The translations under genes were made by a program, and so were the position numbers. The notes below the pieces were generated by a model. It was not told the DNA's origin. It made no database searches and was given only the letters and a program-made list of their open reading frames with translations. Positions 41,834-50,437 of a stretch of 64,000 nt of DNA are shown piece by piece; within the stretch, counting starts at the first letter, position 1; every line of letters starts with the position of its first letter. Source of the DNA: Actinacidiphila oryziradicis (GTDB lineage: Bacteria > Actinomycetota > Actinomycetes > Streptomycetales > Streptomycetaceae); NCBI RefSeq assembly GCF_005047355.1, contig NZ_SUMC01000029.1, positions 62,001 to 126,000 on the forward strand. The letters run 5' to 3'.

Positions 41834-43648
41834 TCAGCGGGTGTAGATGGCCTCGATCTCGTCGGCGAAGTCCGTCAGGATGACATTGCGCTTGAGCTTC
41901 AGCGACGGCGTGACATGCCCGGACTCCTCCGTGAACTGGCCCGGCAGGATGCGGAACTTCTTCACGGCCTCGGCGTGCGAGACCGCCGCGTTGCCGTCGT
42001 CCACGGCCTGCTGCACCGCGGCGATCAGGTCGGGGTCGTCGCGCAGTTCGGCCAGCCTTGCGCCGGCGGGCTTGCCGTGCTCCTGCGCCCAGAGGGGCAG
42101 GAACTCCTCGTCGATGGTGACGAGGGCGCCGATGAAGGGCCTGGCGTCGCCGACGACCATGCACTCGGCCACGAGGGCGTGCGCGCGGATGCGGTCCTCG
42201 ATCACGGCGGGGGCGACGTTCTTGCCACCCGCGGTGATGATGATCTCCTTCTTGCGGCCGGTGATCGTGAGGTAGCCGTCCTCGTCGACGGTGCCGATGT
42301 CCCCGGTGTGGAACCAGCCGTCGGAGACGGCTTCGGCGGTCGCGGCCTCGTTGTTCCAGTAGCCGGTGAAGAGGTGCTCGCCGTAGAGCAGCACCTCGCC
42401 GTCGTTGGCGATCCGGAGCGTGGAGCCCGGGAGCGGCTGGCCGACGGTGCCTATCTTGGTTCGATCCCAGGGGTTGAACGTGGTGGCGGCACAGGTCTCG
42501 CTGAGGCCGTATCCCTCCAGGACGGTGAAGCCGATGCCACGGTAGAAGTGGCCGAGGCGCTCGCCGAGCGGGGCACCGCCGGAGATGGAGTACTCGCCCC
42601 GGCCGCCCAGCACCTTCCGCAGCTTGCTGAAGACCAGCCGGTCGAAGACCTTGTGCTTGAACTTGAGACCGACGGACGGACCGCCGGTGCTGTCGAGGGC
42701 CCGGCTGTACTCGATGGCGGTGTCGGCCGCCTTGTCGAAGATCTTGCCCTTGCCTCCGGCCTGCGCCTGCGCCCGCGCGGAGTTGTAGACCTTCTCGAAG
42801 ACCCGCGGCACGCCGAGGATCAGCGTGGGCCGGAAGGAGCCCAGCTCATCGGTGAGGTGCTTGACATCGCTGACGTGGCCCAGCTTGATCGGCGCCATGA
42901 CGGCGGCCACCTCCACCAGCCGCCCGAAGACGTGCGCCAGCGGCAGGAAGAGCAGCACCGAGGAGTCACCGGTGCGGAAGAGCGGCCTGAGGCGTTCCAC
43001 GACATTGCCGCACTCCGCGAAGAAGCTGCGGTGGCTGAGCACGCAGCCCTTGGGGCGGCCGGTGGTGCCGGAGGTGTAGACGATGGTGGCGGGGGAGTCC
43101 GCGGTGGCGGTGGCGCTGCGCTCGGCCACGACCTTGTCCGCGATGTCGTCGCCGGCCGCGGTGAGGGTGTCCACCGCGCCGGCGTCGATCCGCCAGAGGT
43201 GTTTGAGATGCGGCAGCCGGTCCCGTACGGACTCGACCGCCGCCTCGTGGGCCGCGGTCTCGACGACAACGGACACGGCGCCGGAGTCGCCGAGGATCCA
43301 CTCGACCTGTTCGGCGGACGAGGTCTCGTACACCGGGACGGTGACGGCGCCCGCGCTCCAGATCGCGAAGTCCAGCAGCGTCCACTCGTACCGGGTGCGG
43401 GACATCAGGGCGACCCGGTCGCCGGGCTCGACGCCGGAGGCGATCAGCCCCTTGGCCGCGGCGGTGACCTCGGCGAGGAAGGCGGTGGCGGTGACGTCCT
43501 GCCAGCCCCCGTCACCCGCTGTCCCCACTGGCGCCTTTCTGGCGATGACGACCACATCCGGATGCTGCGCGGCGTTGCGGCGGATGAGATCCGTCAGATT
43601 GCCGTCCGCAGGGACCTCGTAAAGGGCCGGAAGGCTGAACTCGCGCAA
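41834..43648 (-). CDS. Long-chain fatty-acid-CoA ligase (AMP-forming)
   Basis: A 604-residue acyl-CoA synthetase of the FadD15 type. It activates fatty acids through an acyl-adenylate. The P-loop motif is IVYTSGTTGRPKG (about residue 190), then GYGLSETCAATTFN, DGWFHTGDIG and GRKKEIIITAGGKNVAP, including the hinge and catalytic-lysine region. The start is TTG at 43646-43648 with GAGGAG eight bases upstream. It is monocistronic and convergent with the IclR gene. By family it is cytosolic or membrane-peripheral and used in lipid recycling. Confidence 0.93.
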   Translation of the reverse strand: MREFSLPALYEVPADGNLTDLIRRNAAQHPDVVVIARKAPVGTAGDGGWQDVTATAFLAEVTAAAKGLIASGVEPGDRVALMSRTRYEWTLLDFAIWSAGAVTVPVYETSSAEQVEWILGDSGAVSVVVETAAHEAAVESVRDRLPHLKHLWRIDAGAVDTLTAAGDDIADKVVAERSATATADSPATIVYTSGTTGRPKGCVLSHRSFFAECGNVVERLRPLFRTGDSSVLLFLPLAHVFGRLVEVAAVMAPIKLGHVSDVKHLTDELGSFRPTLILGVPRVFEKVYNSARAQAQAGGKGKIFDKAADTAIEYSRALDSTGGPSVGLKFKHKVFDRLVFSKLRKVLGGRGEYSISGGAPLGERLGHFYRGIGFTVLEGYGLSETCAATTFNPWDRTKIGTVGQPLPGSTLRIANDGEVLLYGEHLFTGYWNNEAATAEAVSDGWFHTGDIGTVDEDGYLTITGRKKEIIITAGGKNVAPAVIEDRIRAHALVAECMVVGDARPFIGALVTIDEEFLPLWAQEHGKPAGARLAELRDDPDLIAAVQQAVDDGNAAVSHAEAVKKFRILPGQFTEESGHVTPSLKLKRNVILTDFADEIEAIYTR

Positions 43649-43876
43649 GACTGCTGCTCCTCATCGGCGCCGGCGCCGGGCGGCTGGATCCGTGACCGAA
43701 GCCGAGAAACGGGGATGTTGGACTGCCCGGACGTTACCCACCGGTAAACCGCTAGCGATAGGGCTGCCGTGTAGATGTTTTGTGTGTCACATGCTGGGGG
43801 ACGCAGGTGGATCCGCCCGGAAAGGGTATGACAGACCGCCGGTGACCCGCAGTGAACACCGGTTAGGGTGATCGCC

Positions 43877-44638
43877 ATGCGGGTCCATGTAGTCAGTGAC
43901 GTCCATGGCGCGGCCGATGCCCTCGCGAAGGCGGGAGACGGGGCCGACGCTCTCATCTGTCTCGGCGACCTCGTGCTGTTCCTCGACTACGCGGACCACT
44001 CACGCGGCATCTTCCCGGATCTCTTCGGCGTGGAGAACGCCGACCGCATGGTCGAGCTGCGCACCGCCCGCCGCTTCGACGAGGCCCGCGAGCTGGACCG
44101 CGGGCTCTGGTCCGGCATCGACCGGCTCGCCGCCATCGAGTCCGCCGTACGCAAGCAGTACGCCGAGCTCTTCGCCGCCTTCTCCGTGCCGACGTACGCC
44201 ACCTACGGAAATGTCGACATCCCCGCCCTCTGGCCCGAGTACGCCGGCCCCGGCACCACCATCCTCGACGGCGCCACCGCCGAGATCGGCGGCCTCGTCT
44301 TCGGCTTCGTCGGCGGCGGTCTGCGCACCCCCTACCGCACCCCGTACGAGATCGACGACGAGGCATACGCGGCGAAAGTCGCCGCTCTCGGCCCGATCGA
44401 CGTGCTCTGCTCGCACATCCCGCCCGCCGCCCCGGAGCTCTGCTATGACGTCGTCGCCCGCCGGTTCGAGCGCGGCAGCGAGGCCCTGCTCGACGCGATC
44501 CACGAACTGCGGCCCAAGTACTCCCTCTTCGGCCATGTCCACCAGCCGCTCGCCGCGCGTATGCGGATCGGGACCACCGAGTGCGTCAACGTCGGGCACT
44601 TCAACGCGACCCGGGCGCCATGGGTCCTGGAGTGGTGA
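43877..44638 (+). CDS. Calcineurin-like metallophosphoesterase
   Basis: A 253-residue phosphoesterase with the dimetal motifs SDVHG (about residue 7), GDLVLF, YGNVDIP, SHIPP and GHVHQPLA. Its natural substrate is unknown; relatives act on phosphodiesters or nucleotides. TAGGGT at 43864-43869 ends seven bases before the ATG at 43877 and no ribosome site is present, so the mRNA is probably leaderless. GTG at 43868 is an alternative. It is followed by an SRPBCC gene after 80 bp. Confidence 0.9.
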   Translation: MRVHVVSDVHGAADALAKAGDGADALICLGDLVLFLDYADHSRGIFPDLFGVENADRMVELRTARRFDEARELDRGLWSGIDRLAAIESAVRKQYAELFAAFSVPTYATYGNVDIPALWPEYAGPGTTILDGATAEIGGLVFGFVGGGLRTPYRTPYEIDDEAYAAKVAALGPIDVLCSHIPPAAPELCYDVVARRFERGSEALLDAIHELRPKYSLFGHVHQPLAARMRIGTTECVNVGHFNATRAPWVLEW

Positions 44639-44718
44639 GCTGCGTTCGACCAGTACGCGGTAGCCTGCACCCACCAGTAACGAGCATGAGGACGCACAGT
44701 CCCGGAGGGGCCACGGCG

Positions 44719-45174
44719 ATGGCGGAACACACGAGGTCGAGCATCACGATCGAGGCGGCGCCGGCCGAGGTCATGGGGGTCATCTCCGACTTCGCCCGCT
44801 ACCCCGACTGGACCGGCGAGGTGAAGGAGGCCGAGGTCCTCTCCACCGGCCCCGACGGCCGCGCCGAGCAGGTCCGCCTGCTGCTCGACGCCGGAGCCAT
44901 CAAGGACGACCACACCCTCGCCTACACCTGGTCCGGTGACAAAGAGGTCAGCTGGTCGCTGGTCAAGTCCCAGATGCTGCGCACCCTCGACGGCTCCTAC
45001 TCCCTCGCCCCCCTCGGCGACGGCAGCAGCACCGAGGTCACCTACCAGCTCACGGTCGACGTCAAGATCCCCATGCTCGGCATGATCAAGCGCAAGGCCG
45101 AGAAGGTCATCATCGACCGCGCCCTCGCCGGCCTCAAGAAGCGTGTCGAATCCGACCCCGACCCCCAGGCCTGA
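44719..45174 (+). CDS. SRPBCC (polyketide cyclase/START-like) protein
   Basis: A 151-residue helix-grip protein. The family pattern is SSITIEAAPAEVMGVISDFARYPDWTGEVKEAEVL at the start and a long C-terminal helix. Such proteins bind hydrophobic ligands; in Streptomyces some are cyclases, but no aromatic polyketide genes lie here. The ATG at 44719 follows GGAGGGG (44704-44710). The ArsA-like gene starts one base after its stop, so they are probably co-translated. Confidence 0.85.
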   Translation: MAEHTRSSITIEAAPAEVMGVISDFARYPDWTGEVKEAEVLSTGPDGRAEQVRLLLDAGAIKDDHTLAYTWSGDKEVSWSLVKSQMLRTLDGSYSLAPLGDGSSTEVTYQLTVDVKIPMLGMIKRKAEKVIIDRALAGLKKRVESDPDPQA

Positions 45175-45175
45175 G

Positions 45176-46405
45176 GTGCGCACCCTCCTGATCACCGGCC
45201 CGGGCGGCGCCGGCCGCACCACGGTGGCCGCGGCCACGGCGGCTGCCACCGCCGCCCGGGGACTGCGGGTACTGCTGCTCAGCGCCGACCACGGCGCCGG
45301 GCTGGACACGGTGCTCGGAACACCACTGGGTGCCGGCACGGTCCCCACCCAGGTCACCGGAGCCCCCGGCCTCTGGGCCGCCCGGATCGACGCGACCGCC
45401 TCTTTCCGCAAGGACGCCACGGACCTCCAGGACCACCTCGGCGCCCTGTTCGACCTGCTCGGCGCCGCCCCCCTCGACCCCGAGGAAATCACCGAACTCC
45501 CCGGCGCCGAAGTGCTCACCCTGCTGCGCGCCCTGCGTGAGGCGGCAGCCGGGGCCGGCACTCCGGACGCCTGGGACGTCGTCGTCGCCGACCTCCCCCC
45601 GACGCACACCGCGCTCGCCGTCCTGTCCCTCCCCGAGCAGCTGCGCCGCTACCTCAGGCGCCTCGTCCCCGCCGAACGCCAGGCGGCCCGCGCCCTGCGC
45701 CCGGTGCTGGCCCAGCTCGCGGGCGTGCCGATGCCCGACGAGCGGCTGTACGAGGCGGCCGGGCGCGTGGAGCGCGAGCTGGGCGCCGCGCAGGCCGTGC
45801 TCCAGGACGCCGGGACCACCGTACGGCTGGTCGTGGAGCCGGGACCGTCGAGCGACGCGGCGCTGCGGACCGCCCGCGCCGCACTGGCCCTCTTCGGCCA
45901 CCGCCTGGAGGCGGTGATCGCCAACCGCCTGCTGCCCACCGGCTCGGCGGACCCCTTCCTCGGGGGGCTCTCCGGCCAGCAGCAGAAGCACCTCAAGACG
46001 CTGTACACCGAATACGAGGAGCACGGGCACCAGGGCACCGCCGTCCACGAGGTGCCGCACCTCGGCCGTGACCCCCGGGGCGCCGACGACCTGGCTACCT
46101 TGGGCCGAACCATGGCCGCCGCCGCGCACCCGGGACCGGGCGGGGCCGCCGGACCACCCTGGACCGTGGAGGACCGGCTCTCGGCCGACGGATACTTCCT
46201 CTGGCGGCTGCCGCTGCCCGGCGCAACCCGCGATTCACTCGATCTGGTACGCCGGGGAGAGGAACTCGTCATCGACGTGGCAGGATTCCGGCGGATCGTA
46301 CGACTGCCGTCGGCCTTGCGCCGCTGCACCGTGGCGGGCGCGGCGCTGCGCGAGGGTGTCCTACAGGTCCGCTTCACCCCCGATCCGCAGATCTGGCCCC
46401 GATGA
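45176..46405 (+). CDS. ArsA/GET3-like ATPase with altered P-loop
   Basis: A 409-residue protein of the ArsA/Get3 ATPase superfamily. The N-terminal P-loop reads ITGPGGAGRTTVAAA, with Arg14 where the Walker A lysine is expected. A VVVADLPPTHTAL switch and an ANRLLPTGSADP segment follow. The C-terminal domain (about 320-409) ends in LVRRGEELVIDVAGFRRIV and resembles the small alpha-crystallin-like domain fused to actinobacterial ArsA proteins. It may act in tail-anchored protein or metal handling. The start is GTG 45176, next to the SRPBCC stop. Confidence 0.82.
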   Translation: MRTLLITGPGGAGRTTVAAATAAATAARGLRVLLLSADHGAGLDTVLGTPLGAGTVPTQVTGAPGLWAARIDATASFRKDATDLQDHLGALFDLLGAAPLDPEEITELPGAEVLTLLRALREAAAGAGTPDAWDVVVADLPPTHTALAVLSLPEQLRRYLRRLVPAERQAARALRPVLAQLAGVPMPDERLYEAAGRVERELGAAQAVLQDAGTTVRLVVEPGPSSDAALRTARAALALFGHRLEAVIANRLLPTGSADPFLGGLSGQQQKHLKTLYTEYEEHGHQGTAVHEVPHLGRDPRGADDLATLGRTMAAAAHPGPGGAAGPPWTVEDRLSADGYFLWRLPLPGATRDSLDLVRRGEELVIDVAGFRRIVRLPSALRRCTVAGAALREGVLQVRFTPDPQIWPR

Positions 46406-46458
46406 AACAACCGGGTCCCTTCGGGTAACGTCGAGGGCACCCAGTTGAGGAGGCCGCC

Positions 46459-46851
46459 ATGAGCGAAGCCACGGACCGCCCCGACGCCGACGCCTGGGCC
46501 AAGGCGAGCGCCGAGGACATCGCCGGGGAGCAGGCCCGGCGGCGAGCACAGGCCGGGCAGGGCCCCGGCAGTGCCGCGGAAGAGCTGCGACGGCTGGCCG
46601 AGGCGGTGGCCGACAAGGTCGGCGCCCTGCGCAGCCCCGCCGCGCAGCTTGCCGCCCAAGGGATGATCTCGCAGGTCAAGGCGGTCGTCGAGCCTATAAG
46701 GGAACGTAATCCCGAGGTCTTCGAGCACCTCGCGACCGCTGGTTCCGAGCTGCTCGCCGCCTACCGTTCGGCCGTCGCCGGGCAGGAGCACCGCTGGACC
46801 GCCGGCCGAGGTCCCGGCTCCGCTCCGACCGAGCACATCGACCTGGACTGA
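46459..46851 (+). CDS. Small conserved Streptomyces protein (DUF5304-like)
   Basis: A 130-residue soluble protein, predominantly helical (EDIAGEQARRRAQAG, AEELRRLAEAVADKVGAL), with a C-terminus TEHIDLD. It corresponds to a conserved actinobacterial family found next to glucokinase, but I know no function. GTTGAGGAGGCCGCC precedes the ATG at 46459. It lies between the ArsA-like ATPase and glkA. Confidence 0.8.
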   Translation: MSEATDRPDADAWAKASAEDIAGEQARRRAQAGQGPGSAAEELRRLAEAVADKVGALRSPAAQLAAQGMISQVKAVVEPIRERNPEVFEHLATAGSELLAAYRSAVAGQEHRWTAGRGPGSAPTEHIDLD

Positions 46852-46975
46852 GCCGGGCGCCGAGCAGGGCCTATGTGCCTGGGCTGCGGCTGCCCTCCGG
46901 TACGGTTGGAGATGGCGGGGACCGGCGTCTTATTCGCCCCCTGCGGGCGTATCAAGACCGGAAACTGAGGGACAA

Positions 46976-47917
46976 ATGGGACTCACCATCGGCGTCGATA
47001 TCGGCGGCACCAAGATCGCGGCCGGAGTGGTCGACGAGGAAGGCTCGATCCTCGAGACCGTCACGGTGCCGACCCCGTCGACCCCTGAGGGCGTTGTCGA
47101 CGCCATCGCCGCCGCCGTGCGTGATGTCAGCACGAACCACGCAGTGGAGGCCGTCGGCATCGGCGCCGCCGGCTATGTCGACGACAAGCGCGCCACCGTG
47201 CTCTTCGCCCCCAACATCAACTGGCGCCACGAGGCACTCAAGGACAAGGTCGAGCAGCGCGTCGGCCTCCCCGTCGTCGTCGAGAACGACGCCAACGCCG
47301 CCGCCTGGGGCGAATACCGCTTCGGTGCCGGCCAGGGACACAACGACGTCATCTGCATCACCCTCGGTACCGGCCTCGGCGGCGGCATCATCATCGGCAA
47401 CAAGCTGCGCCGCGGACGCTTCGGTGTCGCCGGCGAGTTCGGCCACATCCGTATGGTCCCCGACGGCCTGCTGTGCGGCTGCGGCAGCCAGGGCTGCTGG
47501 GAGCAGTACGCCTCCGGGCGCGCTCTCGTCCGCTACGCCAAGCAGCGTGCCGTCGCCCAGCCCGAGAACGCCGAGTTGCTCCTCTCGCTCGGCGACGGCA
47601 CTCCCGCCGCCATCGAGGGCCACCACATCAGCCAGGCCGCCCGCGGTGGCGACCCGGTCGCCATCGACTCCTTCCGCGAGCTCGCCCGTTGGGCCGGCGC
47701 CGGCCTCGCGGACCTGGCATCGCTCTTCGACCCTTCCGCCTTCATCGTCGGCGGCGGTGTCTCCGACGAGGGCGAGCTCGTCCTCGACCCGATCCGCAAG
47801 TCCTTCCGCCGCTGGCTCGTCGGCGGCCAGTACCGCCCCCACGCCCAGGTCCTCGCCGCCCGCCTGGGCGGCAAAGCCGGCCTGGTAGGCGCCGCCGACC
47901 TGGCCCGCCAAGGCTGA
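46976..47917 (+). CDS. glkA: Glucokinase (ROK family)
   Basis: A 313-residue ROK-family glucokinase that phosphorylates glucose and is central to glucose repression in Streptomyces. The motifs are IGVDIGGTKIAAGVV (ATP site), ENDANAAAWGEY (catalytic Asp), CITLGTGLGGGIIIG and the ROK zinc motif CGCGSQGCWEQYASG. The ATG at 46976 has GAGGGAC upstream. The gene is followed by a dispersed intergenic repeat. Confidence 0.95.
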   Translation: MGLTIGVDIGGTKIAAGVVDEEGSILETVTVPTPSTPEGVVDAIAAAVRDVSTNHAVEAVGIGAAGYVDDKRATVLFAPNINWRHEALKDKVEQRVGLPVVVENDANAAAWGEYRFGAGQGHNDVICITLGTGLGGGIIIGNKLRRGRFGVAGEFGHIRMVPDGLLCGCGSQGCWEQYASGRALVRYAKQRAVAQPENAELLLSLGDGTPAAIEGHHISQAARGGDPVAIDSFRELARWAGAGLADLASLFDPSAFIVGGGVSDEGELVLDPIRKSFRRWLVGGQYRPHAQVLAARLGGKAGLVGAADLARQG

Positions 47918-47924
47918 GTTGTGG

Positions 47925-48050
47925 GCAGGCGTGCCGCAGGGCCGAGCGCAGCGAGATGGGGACACCTCCTGGGGGCACCTCCCGGCCGAAGGCTGGGGGA
48001 GGTAGCTGGGGGAGGGTGGGCACACGCCGACCACCGGCCCGCACATGAGA
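47925..48050. repeat. Intergenic repeat (second copy)
   Basis: It shares the ordered blocks GTGGGCAGGCGT, CCGCAGGGCCGAGCG, AGCGAGATGGGG, CACCTCCCGGCCGAAGG and GGCCCGCACATGAGAGC with the gap at 28947-29070. The middle is expanded by CTGGGGGAGG units. It is non-coding. Confidence 0.7.
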
Positions 48051-48142
48051 GCGGCCCCGGGGCCCTGGGCAGCGCCCCGGTTGTGGGAAGGGGCGGGAAG
48101 GGGAAAGCGCCGCAGGCACCGCGCCACGGCCCCGCCCCCCGG

Positions 48143-48148
48143 TAAAGT
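48143..48148 (+). promoter_or_regulatory. -10 box giving a probable leaderless mRNA
   Basis: TAAAGT ends six bases before the GTG start at 48155. No ribosome site is present between them. Confidence 0.4.
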
Positions 48149-48154
48149 GAACGC

Positions 48155-48919
48155 GTGAGTCACCCGGCCCCGCCGGACCTTCCGGCCTCCCGCACCGAGA
48201 CCGACGGCTCCGCCGTCATCCGCGTGCTCAGCTACAACATCCGGTCCATGCGCGACGACGAGGCGGCGCTCGCCCGGGTCATCCGGGCCTGCGCCCCCGA
48301 CCTCGTCCTCGTACAGGAAGCCCCGCGCTTCTTCCGCTGGCGCAAGGCGGCCGCCCGGCTCGCCCGCGCCTCCGGCCTGGTCTGGGTCACCGGCGGCGCC
48401 CCCGCCACCGGCCCGATGATCCTCTCCTCGCTGCGGGTGAACGTGGAGCGTACGGAGGATCTGCTGCTGCCCCACAACCCCCCGCTCCACCGGCGCGGCT
48501 TCGCGACCGCCGTCGTCCGCGTCGGCGGCGCACGGCTCTCCGTACTCAGCTGCCACCTCAGCATGCAGGCGGCCGAGCGCTACACCCAGGCCGGGCTGCT
48601 CCTCGACCGCCTCGCCGCCATGGGCGAGCCGCACGCTGTCGTCGGCGGCGACCTCAACGACCGCCCCGGCGGCCGCACATTCGGCCGCATCGCGGGCTCT
48701 CTGCAGGACGCGTGGGCCAGCAAGCCCTGGGGCGGCGAGCACACCACCCGCCTGGGCGACCCGCTCCAGCGCATTGACGCCATCTTCGCCACCCATGGCG
48801 TGGAGGTGCTCGGCTGCGGCGTGCCGATGGCTCTCCCCGGCATCACCGAAGCAGACCTGAGGGCCGCCACGGACCACCTTCCGGTCCTGGCCGCCCTGCG
48901 GGTCCCCGCTGCCGGCTGA
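48155..48919 (+). CDS. Endonuclease/exonuclease/phosphatase family protein
   Basis: A 254-residue protein of the EEP fold. The hallmark motifs are VLSYNIRSM (Asn), LVLVQEAPRFF (Glu), SCHLSMQ (His), GGDLNDRPGG (Asp/Asn) and TDHLPVLAAL (Asp-His). It should be a Mg-dependent phosphodiesterase acting on nucleic acid or a phospholipid head group. There is no clear signal peptide, so it is probably cytosolic. The GTG start follows a -10 box by six bases. It is convergent with the membrane-protein gene downstream. Confidence 0.9.
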   Translation: MSHPAPPDLPASRTETDGSAVIRVLSYNIRSMRDDEAALARVIRACAPDLVLVQEAPRFFRWRKAAARLARASGLVWVTGGAPATGPMILSSLRVNVERTEDLLLPHNPPLHRRGFATAVVRVGGARLSVLSCHLSMQAAERYTQAGLLLDRLAAMGEPHAVVGGDLNDRPGGRTFGRIAGSLQDAWASKPWGGEHTTRLGDPLQRIDAIFATHGVEVLGCGVPMALPGITEADLRAATDHLPVLAALRVPAAG

Positions 48920-48935
48920 CGTCAAAGGAATCGCG

Positions 48936-49529
48936 TCAAACGACGGCGCCGCCGCCCGGCAGGTCGTCGTCCTCGTCGTTGCCGGGGCGCATCCTGGCCA
49001 CCAGGGTCGCGAAGCCACCCAGGAAGCCGCCGATGCCGGCCGTGATCGCCCACCAGGGCAGCTCCTGCTGCAGGAGGATGAACACGAAGATCAGCAATGG
49101 CCCGCCCAGTACGGCGAGCCAGGCGAACTTCGTGGTCACATCGGCTTCCGGCAGCGGCGGGGGCTCCGGCGGGACGAAGTGCCCCTCGTCCTCCTCGTCC
49201 AGCCCGTAGTCGCGCGGCCCCGTGATCACCGGGTGCACGACTATCGACCGGGCCGGCCCCGGAGACGCCGGGGCGGCAGGACGGGCGTCCTTGCCGCCGT
49301 CCTCCTCATCCTCCCCGTCGCTCTCGCTGTCCTCGGCGCTGGTGTCGGCGCCGCCGTCCCCGACCGCCGCAAGGTCCTCCGCCGCCGGCCAGGAGCCGGT
49401 GCCGGGCGCGGGCTCGTCGTCGTACGTGGCGACCAACTCGGCCCAGGCAGCGTCCTCGTCGAGCTTCGACGGGAGCTCCGGGACGCCGTCCGGCTCCGGC
49501 GGCTGTGGGCCCTCTTCCCGTTCAGCCAC
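48936..49529 (-). CDS. Acidic membrane protein of unknown function
   Basis: A 197-residue protein with a highly acidic N-terminal half (AEDSESDGEDEEDGGKD, DEEDEGHF) and two membrane helices near the C-terminus (FAWLAVLGGPLLIFVFILL and WWAITAGIGGFLGGFATLVA), ending in an acidic DEDDDLPGG tail. I do not recognise a family with known function. The start is GTG at 49527-49529, with AAGGAGGG upstream. The upstream hydrolase gene overlaps its first bases by 8 bp, so the two are coupled. Confidence 0.82.
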   Translation of the reverse strand: MAEREEGPQPPEPDGVPELPSKLDEDAAWAELVATYDDEPAPGTGSWPAAEDLAAVGDGGADTSAEDSESDGEDEEDGGKDARPAAPASPGPARSIVVHPVITGPRDYGLDEEDEGHFVPPEPPPLPEADVTTKFAWLAVLGGPLLIFVFILLQQELPWWAITAGIGGFLGGFATLVARMRPGNDEDDDLPGGGAVV

Positions 49530-50295
49530 GGGGCGCGCCCTCCTTCGCTGCCGGGGCGAGCCGCTGGATGAACCGTGACGACTCCTCGAAGATCTGCTCG
49601 GCGTCGTGGTCCAGGGTCGCGACGTGGTAACTGCGCTCCAGCAACCGCTCGGTGACATCGGAGGACGACACGCGCCCGATGACGAGGGCCGAGTTGGACG
49701 GATGCACCACATGGTCGACGCGGCTGTGCATGAGCAGCAGCGGCTGGGTGACCTGCGGCAGTCCGGCCCGCACCACCTTCCAGAAGCGGCTCAGCGAGTG
49801 CACCGCGTGCAGCGGAGTGCGGTCGTAGCCGACCTCGGCGATGCCCTCCTTCGCTATGTCGCTCGCGATTCCCGGCACGGACGGCACAAGATGCCGCAGC
49901 ACCGGCACCGCCTTCAGCTGGTGGCTGTCGGCCTTCAACGACGGATTGACCAGCATGATCCCGGCGATGGCCGCGCCATGCTGTGCGGCCAGTCGCAGCG
50001 TCAGCGTGCCGCCCATGGAGATGCCGCCCACGAAGACCCGCGAGCAGCGCCCGGACAGTGCGCGCAGCTCGCGGTCGACCTCGGCGTACCAGTCCTGCCA
50101 GCCGGTCGTTTGTATGTCCTGCCAGCGGGTGCCGTGGCCGGGCAGCAGCGGTGCGGAGACGGTGTGCCCGCGGGCGGCGAGGTACTCACCCCACGGCCGC
50201 ACGGCGTGCGGGCTGCCGGTGAAACCGTGGCAGAGCAGGACACCGACCTCGCCGCCGTCATGGCGATACGGCTCGGCTCCGGGCATGAGCGGCAC
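49522..50295 (-). CDS. Alpha/beta hydrolase (carboxylesterase/monoacylglycerol-lipase-like)
   Basis: A 257-residue serine hydrolase. The oxyanion loop is LLCHGFTGSPHAV, the nucleophile elbow GGISMGGTLTLRLA, with Asp in HSRVDHVVHP and His in RSYHVATLDHDAEQI. It resembles the Est30-type carboxylesterases and bacterial monoacylglycerol lipases and probably hydrolyses short esters. The GTG at 50293-50295 has AGGAG upstream. It is divergent from an acyltransferase gene, which may point to lipid turnover. Confidence 0.9.
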   Translation of the reverse strand: MPLMPGAEPYRHDGGEVGVLLCHGFTGSPHAVRPWGEYLAARGHTVSAPLLPGHGTRWQDIQTTGWQDWYAEVDRELRALSGRCSRVFVGGISMGGTLTLRLAAQHGAAIAGIMLVNPSLKADSHQLKAVPVLRHLVPSVPGIASDIAKEGIAEVGYDRTPLHAVHSLSRFWKVVRAGLPQVTQPLLLMHSRVDHVVHPSNSALVIGRVSSSDVTERLLERSYHVATLDHDAEQIFEESSRFIQRLAPAAKEGAPRG

Positions 50296-50437
50296 CGTTT
50301 GTCTCCTGTTCCTGGTGGCATGGGGTCCGCAAGAGGTACGGAAGTGATACCTCACAGTACGCGGGGGACGGGCACCAGGGGAGAGACCAGCCTGGACTGG
50401 CGTTAAGGTCTAACCGTCATACACAGGAGGTCCTCCG

